Below are positions 29,080 to 37,250 of a stretch of 64,000 nucleotides of DNA, piece after piece. The notes below the pieces were generated by a model. It had not been told where the DNA came from. It was given only the letters and a program-made list of their open reading frames with translations, and did no database searches. The DNA comes from Oerskovia merdavium (GTDB taxonomy: Bacteria > Actinomycetota > Actinomycetes > Actinomycetales > Cellulomonadaceae): contig NZ_JACSQF010000017.1 in NCBI RefSeq assembly GCF_014836755.1, forward strand, positions 1-64,000. The letters run 5' to 3'. Both the position numbers and the translations under genes were made by a program. The first letter of the stretch is position 1. Each line of letters opens with the position of its first letter.

Positions 29080-31980
29080 TCAGAGCCCGGTGTCGATGGT
29101 CTCGTCGATCACGACGCCGCCCAGGAGCTGCGCGACGAGGGGCGCTCCGACCAGTCCCGACGACGCCAGGTCGGGGTCGTCGTCCGAGGGCGAGTCGTCC
29201 TCGATCGAGGTCGTGACGCGGGCCGAGGACTGCCGAGCCTTCTGCTCGGCGGCCTGACGCTCGAGCGTCTGGCGACGTGACTCGCGGACGCCGGGCGGCG
29301 GTCCCGCGGGGGCGGGGGTCGGGGCGCTGGGCGCGGCGGGCGCGCGCAGCGTCTGCCGGTTGCCCGACGGCGCCGCTCGCCTCACGTCCACGGGCGGCGG
29401 TTCCGGGCCCTCGTCGAAGTCCGCGGGCGGCTCGGTCATGGAGGCTCCCGCGAGCCAGGCCTCGTCGGCCGCGTTGACGACCGGGGGCTCGACCACGGGC
29501 GCCTCGGGAGCAGGTACGGGAGGAGCGGTCACGGGAGCCGGGCGTTCCTGGACCGCGACGCTGCTCCGCTGCTCGTGCTGCAAGGCGGCTTCGCCCGTGT
29601 GGTGCGGGACACCGGGGCCACTCGCGGTCGTCGGCGCAGCGACGGTGCCCACGGGGTCGGAGGCCGGGGACGGCGCCCCGGAGGACCCGTTCCCGCCCGA
29701 GCCCGACGCACCGGACCCGCCGGAGACCTCGTGCGCGGGCACGTCGGCCGGGGCCGACGCTCCTGCGACGGACGGGTCGTCGTGACGTGGAGCCGGGGGC
29801 GCGGCAGGCGCCGGCGCGCTCGGCACCGGGCCGCCGCCCTCGTCGAGGCGGGCCTCGACCCGGACCTGGAACCCGAGCGTCTGGTAGACGGCCTCCTGGA
29901 CCGCCCCCGTGTGCCGGGAGGTGGAGAAGGTCCGCGCGAGGGCCGGCGTCTGGAACGCGAGGTACAGCGTGTCCGACGTGAGCTCGCCGACCTGCGCGTT
30001 GGCGCTCACGAGGGACCACGTGACTCGGCTCGTGCTGAGGGTCTGGAGGACCTCGGGCCAGCGACGACGCAGCGCGTCGGTGCTGAGCGCGTCGGCGTGG
30101 TTCGAGGCCTGTCCGGGACCGGGCGAAGGCGCTGTGACCTCGGGCTGGGCAGGAGCCTCCCCGGCGGGCGAGACGGGCTCGACGACCGGTGCAGGAGCAG
30201 CGGCTGCGCGGGGCGCACCTCGCTCCGGCCCCGCGTCGACGGGCTCCGCGGCGGCGGATTCCGCGCCGAGGGCAGCCGCAGGCGCCGCATCACCTGCGGG
30301 CTCGACGAGGCCGGATGCGTGCTCGGCGACCGGTGCCGCGTGGTCCTCGGGGATCTCTGCACCGACTCGCACCGACTCCGCCGGCTCGGCGTGCGCGTCA
30401 CCGACGGGTACCACGACCGGCCGGTCGTCGGTCGCCGGGGCGACCGCCTCGCTCGAGCGGACGGGCTCGTCCGCCTGAGGGGCGGCCTCGGCTGGCACCG
30501 CGACCGCAGGTACGGACGGCACCGCGACCACAGGAGCGGACGGCACCGCGACCACAGGAGCGGTCGGCGCCGCCACAGCAGGCACGGCAGGAACGGGCGG
30601 AGCAGCAGGCACACCAGGAGCAGCAGCCCCCTCCCCGCTCTTGCGCGCCTGGAGCGCGGCTCGTGCGGCCGCGGCCCCGCTCAGCCCGTTGGCGGGCGCG
30701 ACGGGGGTGACGTCCTCCTCGACCCGCGGGCTCCGCGGCGGTGCGGCGACGAGCCCCTCGGGGCCGCCGGACCGCGGTGGGGACGCGACGGGCGCGAGGC
30801 CGCCGGTGCCCAGGCCGCCCCGCTCCAACCGGTCGATGCGCGCCGCGAGCCCCGCTGCGCCGTCGTCCACGCCGGGGAGCAGGAGGCGCGCGCACAGGAG
30901 CTCGAGGTGCAGGCGCGGCGACGTGGCGCCGCTCATCTCGGTGAGCGCCGCGTTGACCAGGTCTGCCGCACGCGACAGCTCGGCCGCCCCGAGGTTCTGG
31001 GCCTGGGCCTTCATGCGTTCGAGCTGGTCGGACGGGACGTCGCGCAGCACCGCGTCCGCGGCACCGCCCGAGACCGAGATGACGATGAGGTCGCGCAGGC
31101 GCTCGAGCAGGTCCTCGACGAAGCGGCGCGGCTCGTGCCCCGTGGTGATGATCTGCTCGACGACCCGGAAGATGCTCGCGCCGTCGCGGGCCGCGAGGGC
31201 CTCCACGACGTCGTCGAGCAGCGAGGCGTGCGTGAAGCCCAGGAGGTCCACGGCGCGCTCGTAGTCGACGTTCCCGGCCTCGGCGCCCGCGATGAGTTGG
31301 TCCATGACGGACAGCGAGTCACGCACCGAGCCGCCGCCCGAGCGCACGACGAGCGGCACGACGCCGGTCCCGATCGTCACGCCCTCCGCAGCGCAGAGCT
31401 GCTCGAGGTACGGGCCCAGGACGTCCGGCGGGACCAGGCGGAAGGGGTAGTGGTGCGTGCGCGAGCGGATGGTCCCGATGACCTTGTCCGGCTCCGTGGT
31501 CGCGAAGATGAACTTCACGTGGGGCGGCGGCTCCTCGACCAGCTTGAGGAGCGCGTTGAAGCCCTGCGGCGTGACCATGTGGGCCTCGTCGAGGATGAAG
31601 ATCTTGTACCGGTCCCGGGCGGGCGCGAAGGTCGCGCGCTCCCGGAGCTCACGGGCGTCGTCGACACCGTTGTGCGAGGCCGCGTCGATCTCGATGACGT
31701 CGAGGCTGCCCGAGCCGCCACGTGCGAGCTCGATGCACGACGAGCACTCCCCGCAGGGGGTGTCGATGGGCGTCTCCTCGGTGTTGCGCGCACAGTTCAG
31801 CGTGCGGGCGAGGATGCGCGCCGAGGTCGTCTTGCCGCAGCCACGAGGGCCCGAGAAGAGGTAGGCGTGGTTCACGCGTCCGCTGCGCAGTGCCTGCCGC
31901 AGGGGTCCGGTGACGTGGTCCTGCCCGATGACCTCGGCGAAGGTCTCTGGCCGGTAGCGGCGGTACAGGGCGGTGCTCAC
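29080..31980 (-). CDS. dnaX: DNA polymerase III subunit gamma/tau
   Basis: A 966-residue clamp-loader ATPase. Walker A is GPRGCGKTTSARIL, the four-Cys zinc module is C...PCGECSSC, Walker B is IFILDEAHMVT, and the sensor region is TTEPDKVIGTIRSR. A typical AAA+ plus collar core spans about residues 1-370. The rest, over half the protein, is a long Ala/Pro/Val-rich linker with a conserved tau-like domain (TDALRRRWPEVLQTLS... to VRVEARLDEGG). Actinobacterial DnaX is often long like this. The GTG at 31980 (V-S-T-A-L-Y-R-R-Y-R-P) starts the conserved region; upstream residues in the frame are not supported. Confidence 0.95.
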   Translation of the reverse strand: MSTALYRRYRPETFAEVIGQDHVTGPLRQALRSGRVNHAYLFSGPRGCGKTTSARILARTLNCARNTEETPIDTPCGECSSCIELARGGSGSLDVIEIDAASHNGVDDARELRERATFAPARDRYKIFILDEAHMVTPQGFNALLKLVEEPPPHVKFIFATTEPDKVIGTIRSRTHHYPFRLVPPDVLGPYLEQLCAAEGVTIGTGVVPLVVRSGGGSVRDSLSVMDQLIAGAEAGNVDYERAVDLLGFTHASLLDDVVEALAARDGASIFRVVEQIITTGHEPRRFVEDLLERLRDLIVISVSGGAADAVLRDVPSDQLERMKAQAQNLGAAELSRAADLVNAALTEMSGATSPRLHLELLCARLLLPGVDDGAAGLAARIDRLERGGLGTGGLAPVASPPRSGGPEGLVAAPPRSPRVEEDVTPVAPANGLSGAAAARAALQARKSGEGAAAPGVPAAPPVPAVPAVAAPTAPVVAVPSAPVVAVPSVPAVAVPAEAAPQADEPVRSSEAVAPATDDRPVVVPVGDAHAEPAESVRVGAEIPEDHAAPVAEHASGLVEPAGDAAPAAALGAESAAAEPVDAGPERGAPRAAAAPAPVVEPVSPAGEAPAQPEVTAPSPGPGQASNHADALSTDALRRRWPEVLQTLSTSRVTWSLVSANAQVGELTSDTLYLAFQTPALARTFSTSRHTGAVQEAVYQTLGFQVRVEARLDEGGGPVPSAPAPAAPPAPRHDDPSVAGASAPADVPAHEVSGGSGASGSGGNGSSGAPSPASDPVGTVAAPTTASGPGVPHHTGEAALQHEQRSSVAVQERPAPVTAPPVPAPEAPVVEPPVVNAADEAWLAGASMTEPPADFDEGPEPPPVDVRRAAPSGNRQTLRAPAAPSAPTPAPAGPPPGVRESRRQTLERQAAEQKARQSSARVTTSIEDDSPSDDDPDLASSGLVGAPLVAQLLGGVVIDETIDTGL

Positions 31981-32083
31981 CCCGGCAACTCTAGACGGCG
32001 TGGCTGACAGCCCGCACAGCGGGTCCCCGGGCGCGCTGCCCGGGGACCCGCCGCGCGCGAGTCGTCCCGCCACGGGCGGTGCG

Positions 32084-32746
32084 TCAGCGCCTCAGGACCT
32101 TGCGCGCGAGCCAGTTGCCGAAGAACTGCACGACCTGCACGATCACGATGATGACGAGGACCGTCACGGCCGTCACGGCCCAGTTGTACCGCTGGTAGCC
32201 GTAACGGATCGCGAAGTCGCCGAGGCCGCCACCGCCGATGTAGCCGGCCATGGCCGACATGTCGATCACGGCCACGAAGATGAACGTGTAGCCCAGGATG
32301 AGCGGCGCGAGCGCCTCGGGGATGAGCACGGTCCGGATGATCCGCCAGGGCGAGGCACCCATGGCGCGCGCGGCCTCGACCACGCCCGGGTCGATGCTCA
32401 CGAGGTTCTGCTCGACGATGCGCGAGGTCCCGAAAGCCGTCATGACCGACAGCGGCAGGATGAACGCCTCGGTGCCGATCGTCGTCCCGACGACCGCGAG
32501 CGTCACGGGGTAGATCATCGTCAGGAAGATGATGAACGGGATGGGTCGCACGATGTTGACGAGCACGTTGAGGACGTTGAACACCACGGTGTTCGCCAGC
32601 AGGTTGCCCTTGCGCGTGCAGTAGAGCGCGAGCCCCAGGACCAGGCCGCCGAGCCCGCCTGCGAGGAGCGCGATCGAGACCATGTAGAGCGTCTCGCCGA
32701 GCGAGGACAGCAGGATCGGCCACAGGGTGGACCAGTCGCGGTTCAT
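32084..32746 (-). CDS. metI: MetI-type ABC importer permease
   Basis: A 220-residue inner-membrane permease with five to six helices and the ABC coupling loop EAARAMGASPWRIIRTVLIPEA (EAA motif). It fits the MetI (D-methionine/oligopeptide) group in length and in AGYIGGGGLGDFAIRYGYQRYNW near the end. It overlaps metN by four bases (ATGA), so the two are co-translated. The substrate is methionine or a related sulfur compound such as cystine; the Cys-rich leader upstream of metQ makes a Cys-linked role possible. Confidence 0.93.
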   Translation of the reverse strand: MNRDWSTLWPILLSSLGETLYMVSIALLAGGLGGLVLGLALYCTRKGNLLANTVVFNVLNVLVNIVRPIPFIIFLTMIYPVTLAVVGTTIGTEAFILPLSVMTAFGTSRIVEQNLVSIDPGVVEAARAMGASPWRIIRTVLIPEALAPLILGYTFIFVAVIDMSAMAGYIGGGGLGDFAIRYGYQRYNWAVTAVTVLVIIVIVQVVQFFGNWLARKVLRR

Positions 32747-34026
32747 CGCGCGCCTCCGAACGTGCCGGGCTCGGTGCCGAAGTCACCGGGCTGGGTTCCC
32801 TGCGTGCCGGGGCGACCGAGCCCCGAGGTCCCGGTGCTGCCCGTCCCGGGCCACCTCTCGCTCTGCCAGGCGTCGCGCGGGTCCGGTTCGTCGACCCGGC
32901 CCGACGGCGGGGCACCGGTCGCGCTGTCCCCCTCGCCCGACTCGTCGCTCGCCCCGGCGACGACGCGCGGGTCGTCGCGCGGGTCGGCGGCGGTCCCGAG
33001 GTCGACGACGTCGGTGGTCGTCGCGAGCTCGGTGAGGAACGCCGAGATCGTGGCGTCGTCGCCCGCGAGCTCGAGCGTGAGCGAGCCGAAGGGCCGCTCC
33101 CCGATCTCGGAGATCCCGCCGAACACCACGGAGCCGTCGAGCCCGTGCTCGCGCAGGAGCCGGGTCAGGCTCGCACCCGAGGTCCCGTCCTCGTGGACGC
33201 CGACCGTCACGAGGCGTCCCGGGTGCCGGCGACGCAGGCGTTCGAGCGCCTCGGGGCCGGGACGGTCGCGCAGCGCCGTCCCGACGAACTTCTTGGTCGC
33301 GGTGGCCTGGGGCGAGGAGAACACGTCGTAGACCTCGCCGACCTCGACGACCTTGCCGTGCTCCATGACCGCGACGCGGTGGCAGGTTGAGCGCACGACG
33401 TCCATCTCGTGCGTGATGACGACGATCGTCACGCCGAGCTCGGCGTTGACGCGGCGCAGGAGCGCGAGGACGTCGCGCGTCGTCTCGGGGTCGAGGGCGC
33501 TCGTCGCCTCGTCCGCGAGCAGGAGCTTGGGCGAGGTGGCGAGCGCGCGCGCGATGCCGACGCGCTGCTTCTGCCCGCCCGAGAGCTGCGACGGGTACGC
33601 CCCGGCCTTGTCGGAGAGACCCACGAACTCGAGGAGCTCGGCGACGCGCGCCTCGCGCCGCGGCTTGTCCCAGCCCGCGACCTTGAGCGCGTAGGCCACG
33701 TTCCCGGCGACGGTCCGCGAGGACAGCAGGTTGAACTGCTGGAAGATCATGCCGATGCTCGCGCGCACGGGGCGCAGCTCACGCTCGGAGAGTGCGCTCA
33801 CCTCGTCCCCGTCGACCACGACGCTGCCCGACGTGACGGGCTCGAGCGCGTTGATGAGCCGGACGAGCGTGCTCTTGCCCGCGCCCGAGTAGCCGATGAC
33901 GCCGAAGATCTCACCCGCCTCGATGTCCAGGGTGACGCCGTCGACGGCCGCCACGGCGGACGAACCGGTCCCGAAGACCTTCGTCACGTCGCGGAAGCGG
34001 ACCATCGTGTCCGAGGTGGTGCTCAC
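32743..34026 (-). CDS. metN: MetN-type ABC importer ATP-binding protein with C-terminal NIL domain
   Basis: A 427-residue ATPase. Walker A is GYSGAGKST, signature LSGGQKQRVGIARAL, Walker B LLLADEATSALD, H-loop VITHEMD. The C-terminal NIL (ACT-like) domain, about residues 265-345, would bind substrate and inhibit transport when it is in excess. After it comes an unusual about 80-residue Gly/Pro/Thr/Asp-rich tail with repeats like GTGSTGTSG and GTQGTQPG, not present in typical MetN. Start is the GTG at 34026, seven bases after AGAGG. Forms a set with metI and metQ. Confidence 0.94.
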   Translation of the reverse strand: MSTTSDTMVRFRDVTKVFGTGSSAVAAVDGVTLDIEAGEIFGVIGYSGAGKSTLVRLINALEPVTSGSVVVDGDEVSALSERELRPVRASIGMIFQQFNLLSSRTVAGNVAYALKVAGWDKPRREARVAELLEFVGLSDKAGAYPSQLSGGQKQRVGIARALATSPKLLLADEATSALDPETTRDVLALLRRVNAELGVTIVVITHEMDVVRSTCHRVAVMEHGKVVEVGEVYDVFSSPQATATKKFVGTALRDRPGPEALERLRRRHPGRLVTVGVHEDGTSGASLTRLLREHGLDGSVVFGGISEIGERPFGSLTLELAGDDATISAFLTELATTTDVVDLGTAADPRDDPRVVAGASDESGEGDSATGAPPSGRVDEPDPRDAWQSERWPGTGSTGTSGLGRPGTQGTQPGDFGTEPGTFGGAR

Positions 34027-34207
34027 GGAGGAACCTCTCGTGCGGGGGTGGGGCGGCCGGGCTCCTCGTGAGAGCCGTGAGCCGACGTGGTGCGGTGGGG
34101 GCTGCGGTCTGGTTGCCGTGCGGCCGACGCGTGCGGACAGCTCCTATCCAACAGGCACCGGGCCTCCCGGGCGAGAGCAGCGTGCGCATCGCCCGGGCGG
34201 GAGCGCG

Positions 34208-34247
34208 CCGGTGCCCGACGACGTCGGGGGACGTCGTCGGGCACCGG
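34208..34247 (-). terminator. Strong hairpin between metQ and metN
   Basis: A perfect 18-bp stem CCGGTGCCCGACGACGTC with loop GGGG, 18 bp after the metQ stop and about 180 bp before metN. It may end most metQ transcripts or protect their 3' ends, giving more binding protein than transporter. Confidence 0.75.
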
Positions 34248-34264
34248 TGGCTCACGCCGAGGGG

Positions 34265-35158
34265 TCAGCCCTGGGCGCGGTAGTTCTCCTCGATCCCCGC
34301 GAGGATCTCCTGGAGCTCGGCCGGCGAGTTGTCCTTGATGACCGCGGTGCCGCCCGAGGCCTTCTTCTCTGCGGCGATGACCTCTTCGTTCTGCGAGAGG
34401 GCGGCGATCTTCAGGAGCGTCTCGTCGTCCTTGTCCGCAGCGCGGGCGACCCACACGTTGATGTAGGGCTCGGAGGCCGCGGAGTCGGGGTCGTCCTGGA
34501 ACAGTGCGTCCTCAGGGGCCAGGCCGGCGTCCTCGAGGAAGTCGTTGTTGATGATCGCGCCGTCGACAGACTGGAGCGAGATCGCGGTCTGCGCGGCGTC
34601 GACCGGGGTGACCTTGACCTTCGAGGACGGGAGCACGTCGGCCTCGGTCGACAGCGAGCTGCCGCCGTCCTTGAGCTCGATGAGCCCCGCCTCCTGGAGG
34701 ACGAGGAGCGCGCGGGCGAGGTTGGTCGCGTCGTTCGGGACCGCGATCTCGCCGCCCGCAGGGATGTCCTCGAGCGCCGTGTGCTTGGACGAGTAGAGCG
34801 CGAGCGGGTAGACCGCGGTGGCGCCGATGGGCTGGAGGTCGTCGCCGGCCTCGACGTTGTAGCCCGCGAGGAACTGCAGGTGCTGGAACTGGTTGAGGTC
34901 GATCTGGTCCTGCGCGAGCGCCGGGTTGGCCTGCTGGTAGTCGCCGAAGTCGACGATCTCGATGTTCAGGCCCTCTTCCTCGGCGACCTTCTCGAACACG
35001 GCCCACTTGTCGTCGGCCGCGCCGACCACGCCGATCTTGACGACGTCGTCGGTGCTGCCTGCCGAGGCACCGCTGTCGGTGGGGGTCGTGGCGCACGCTC
35101 CGAGCGTGAGGGCTGCGGTGGCCGCGATCGCAGCGAGGGTGAAGTTCTTGCGGAGCAT
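34265..35158 (-). CDS. metQ: MetQ/NlpA-type substrate-binding lipoprotein
   Basis: A 297-residue periplasm-equivalent (membrane-anchored) binding protein of the NlpA/MetQ family. The lipobox LGAC with Cys at residue 22 follows a short basic N-terminus and hydrophobic stretch. Family motifs include IVDFGDYQQANPALAQDQIDLNQFQHL and NDATNLARALLVLQEAGLIEL. It would deliver methionine or a related sulfur amino acid to MetNI. The ATG follows GGAAGGACAGACC. A 233-base leader separates it from an upstream Cys-rich short ORF, suggesting control by cysteine supply. Confidence 0.94.
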   Translation of the reverse strand: MLRKNFTLAAIAATAALTLGACATTPTDSGASAGSTDDVVKIGVVGAADDKWAVFEKVAEEEGLNIEIVDFGDYQQANPALAQDQIDLNQFQHLQFLAGYNVEAGDDLQPIGATAVYPLALYSSKHTALEDIPAGGEIAVPNDATNLARALLVLQEAGLIELKDGGSSLSTEADVLPSSKVKVTPVDAAQTAISLQSVDGAIINNDFLEDAGLAPEDALFQDDPDSAASEPYINVWVARAADKDDETLLKIAALSQNEEVIAAEKKASGGTAVIKDNSPAELQEILAGIEENYRAQG

Positions 35159-35391
35159 GGTCTGTCCTTCCGGTGACGGCGCCGGCTGTTGTCGCAGGGC
35201 GTCCGTGGGGGGCGTCGTGGTGGTGACGGGGGTGACGGGTGGAACGTCCTCCTGCCCGACGGCGGGTCACGGGTCGCGAAGACACGTCACCGGTGGTCGG
35301 TGGTCAGGAAGGGAGGTGCGGGGCGCTTCGGCGCGGGCTCCGGTCGTCTCCGGGCTGCACTCGTGGCTGGTGGTGCGGTGCTGGGGTCAGG

Positions 35392-35502
35392 TCAGCGCTG
35401 ACAGCACATTCGACCGGCGCCACGCAGGACGGAGCGACACGACATTCGGCAGCAGGAGGCTGCGCGGTGCGTCGTGAGCTCGGTGCTCGTGGGGCGGGTC
35501 AT
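35392..35502 (-). CDS. 36-residue Cys-rich leader peptide upstream of metQ
   Basis: A short ORF from ATG at 35502 to TGA at 35392. Its last 21 residues carry five Cys, in S-C-C-R-M-S-C-R and M-C-C-Q-R. The pattern S-C-C-x-x-x-C-R is close to the end of the cysK leader (S-C-C-P-G-P-T-C-R). It lies 233 bp before metQ on the same strand. GGAG is only two bases before the ATG, so translation may be leaderless or start differently. Clustered rare Cys codons suggest ribosome stalling when Cys-tRNA is short. The call rests on context. Confidence 0.5.
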   Translation of the reverse strand: MTRPTSTELTTHRAASCCRMSCRSVLRGAGRMCCQR

Positions 35503-35555
35503 GGCTCCATGATGCGCACGCTCGGCGCTCCAAAACCACCGCATCGGTCGATATT

Positions 35556-35589
35556 CCAGATGCTGGACGGATTTTCGTCCGCATCTTGG
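35556..35589. promoter_or_regulatory. Dyad in AT-richer DNA upstream of the metQ leader
   Basis: Arms CCAGATGCTGGACG (35556-35569) and CGTCCGCATCTTGG (35576-35589) are complementary with two single-base bulges around GATTTT. The surrounding 35525-35635 is clearly more AT-rich than the window. It is either an operator near the metQ leader promoter or a late terminator of the SRP RNA gene. Confidence 0.4.
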
Positions 35590-35736
35590 TCCGCGGCGCC
35601 CACTTTGGGCTGTTTTGCCGCTTTTCAACCACGCCTGTGTGGCACAGGCCACACCCGGCCGTGCGAGGCGAGCGGCGCCGTCGGGAACGCTCGAGCCTCG
35701 GTCCGGAACGGACCGCGGCCGGGTCCGGACATGCAA

Positions 35737-35827
35737 GGACCCCCCGTGCACCCACCAGAGCCCACCTGCCCTTGCTGCCTTCCGGCCCTGGGGGAGTTCA
35801 GTGAGATAGTGCCGCACGAGGGGTCTG
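35737..35827 (-). ncRNA. ffs: Signal recognition particle RNA, small bacterial type (4.5S)
   Basis: Read on the minus strand, the conserved SRP core GGGCCGGAAGGCAGCAAGG is present with its GGAA tetraloop and the internal-loop sequences, closed by long outer arms AGACCCCTCGTGC and GCACGGGGGGTCC. This RNA binds Ffh and targets membrane and secreted proteins to SecYEG. Ends are set by the outer stem and may be off by a few bases. It lies 197 bp from a divergently transcribed tRNA-Ser gene. Confidence 0.93.
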
Positions 35828-36024
35828 GACCCAGCCTAGCCCAGGACGGGCGGTCGTCAGAAACCGGCCCCCGGCACATGCCACCCTGCCGTCCGCGGCC
35901 CGGCCACGGAACGACCCCAGAACGGCCAGGGATCGAGCGCCGACGGGCCGATTCGGTCGCTGGGCGTCCGTCCGGTATTCTCGACACGCTGCCTGACGCC
36001 CCGCGTGGGTCGACGCTGCAGCAC

Positions 36025-36110
36025 GGAGGATTCGCCTAGTGGCCTATGGCGCACGCTTGGAAAGCGTGTTGGGTTAAAAGCCCTCGGGGGTTCGAATCCC
36101 CCATCCTCCG
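36025..36110 (+). tRNA. tRNA-Ser (anticodon GGA)
   Basis: An 86-base class II tRNA. Acceptor GGAGGAT/ATCCTCC with discriminator G, anticodon loop CTTGGAAA with GGA, a long variable arm (GTTGGGTTAAAAGCCCTC), and T-loop TTCGAAT. CCA is not encoded. A likely -10 TATTCT lies about 50 bp upstream (35974-35979). A strong terminator follows. Confidence 0.96.
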
Positions 36111-36116
36111 CAGACC

Positions 36117-36148
36117 GAAGGGCCCGCAGCGTGCGCTGCGGGCCCTTC
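36117..36148. terminator. Terminator of tRNA-Ser, possibly bidirectional
   Basis: A 14-bp perfect stem GAAGGGCCCGCAGC with loop GTGC, seven bases after the tRNA and 65 bp before the end of the converging lipoprotein gene. Confidence 0.85.
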
Positions 36149-36212
36149 GTCGTTCACCCGCGCAGGTGGACGAGGCGCCCGGCTCCAGAGCCGGCGCCGA
36201 GCGGTCGAGACG

Positions 36213-36782
36213 TCAGCCCGCGTCGCCGAGGCTGTCGAGCAGCCGCCCCGCCATCCCGATCAGCTCGTCACGGACCAGGCCGTCGCCGATGAGCCGTACC
36301 GTCCCGGCAGGGGGTGCCTCGATCGACACGACCGAGCGATCCTGCCCCTCCGGGTCGGACACCACGGTCACGGCCAGGTCGCCCGAGAGCTCGGGGACCG
36401 GCTCGGGCGCCCAGTCGTCGCCCAGGTACTCGACGTCGACCCCTTCCGGGACCGCGTACACGTACAGACCAGGGCCCTGCTCCTCGGGCTGCCCCTGGAC
36501 GTAGATCGAGCTCGTGGACCCCGAGAGGTCGATGTCGACGGTCTCGACGTAGCGGAAGCCCGCGGGCAGGATCGCCTCGTCGAGCTCCGATGCCGCGGTC
36601 AGCAGCAGCGATCCCTCGGCCGTCGCGCTGTCGAACGTGGGAGCGGGACCTGCGGCCGGAGCCGCCGGGGTCTCGACGGCGGTGGCGACGGGCGACGCCG
36701 ACGAGGCGCATCCCGCGAGCGCCGCGACGACGAGGCCGAGGGCAAGGGGCAGCAGGGCGGTTCGAGCCGGGTGGGAGCGCAC
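36213..36782 (-). CDS. Putative lipoprotein of unknown function
   Basis: About 189 residues from the GTG at 36782, or 201 from a TTG at 36818. The N-terminus has basic residues, a hydrophobic run LLPLALGLVVAALAGC, and a lipobox LAGC, so it should be membrane-anchored outside the cell. The mature part is Ala/Pro-rich at first and then a beta-rich domain (ETVDIDLSGSTSSIYVQG, AVPEGVDVEYLGDDW). No known family is recognised. Neither start has a well-spaced ribosome-binding site. Confidence 0.7.
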   Translation of the reverse strand: MRSHPARTALLPLALGLVVAALAGCASSASPVATAVETPAAPAAGPAPTFDSATAEGSLLLTAASELDEAILPAGFRYVETVDIDLSGSTSSIYVQGQPEEQGPGLYVYAVPEGVDVEYLGDDWAPEPVPELSGDLAVTVVSDPEGQDRSVVSIEAPPAGTVRLIGDGLVRDELIGMAGRLLDSLGDAG

Positions 36783-36865
36783 CCTCGGATGGTGCCACGA
36801 TGCTGCGGCACTGGACAAAACCCTCGGAGCGAGGTCACGACGGACCTCTTCTCGTCAGGGTCGGT

Positions 36866-37054
36866 TCACTCCGGGTCCCGGGGCAGGACGATCCACAGCA
36901 CGATGTACAGGAGGATCTGCGGTCCCGGCAGGATGCAGGACGCGACCGCGAGCACGCGGACCAGCGTCGGGCTGATGTCGAAGCGTCGGGCGAGGCCGGC
37001 GCAGACACCGGCGATCACGGCACCGCGGCGCGGTCTGGCGAGGATGTGGCTCAT
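36866..37054 (-). CDS. PspC domain-containing small membrane protein
   Basis: 62 residues: RPRRGAVIAGVCAGLARRFDISPTL, then VRVLAVASCILPGPQILLYIVLWIVLPRDPE, a textbook minimal PspC domain with GVCAGLA and a C-terminal membrane helix ending LPRDP. PspC proteins belong to envelope stress responses, but stand-alone copies are common in actinobacteria. The ATG at 37054 is chosen because the homology starts there. It is divergent from a TetR gene. Confidence 0.85.
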   Translation of the reverse strand: MSHILARPRRGAVIAGVCAGLARRFDISPTLVRVLAVASCILPGPQILLYIVLWIVLPRDPE

Positions 37055-37236
37055 GTTTCGACGGTACGCCGGGGGCCGACACCCGCACATCAGGGGTTCC
37101 CCTGGTCCGTCCCTGATGCGCCCCCTCACGCACGGGCTCGGTCGTCATCCCTGCGACGGACCCGCATCCCAGTCGACCTTGACGACTTCCTGACGCCTGT
37201 CCCTCTCGTGACGGGCTGAACAGGTGTCTAGCGTGT

Positions 37237-37250
37237 TGAACATGCGTTCA
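37237..37250. promoter_or_regulatory. Candidate TetR self-operator over the start codon
   Basis: TGAACATGCGTTCA (TGAAC, ATGC, GTTCA) overlaps the ATG of the tetR gene. Another TGAACA lies at 37217-37222, with TAGCGT as a possible -10 between them. Repressor bound here would block its own leaderless transcript. Confidence 0.4.

Noticed and set aside
29080-31980. Programmed frameshift in dnaX for a gamma form
   Set aside because: No A-rich slippery site is present in the region where E. coli has one.
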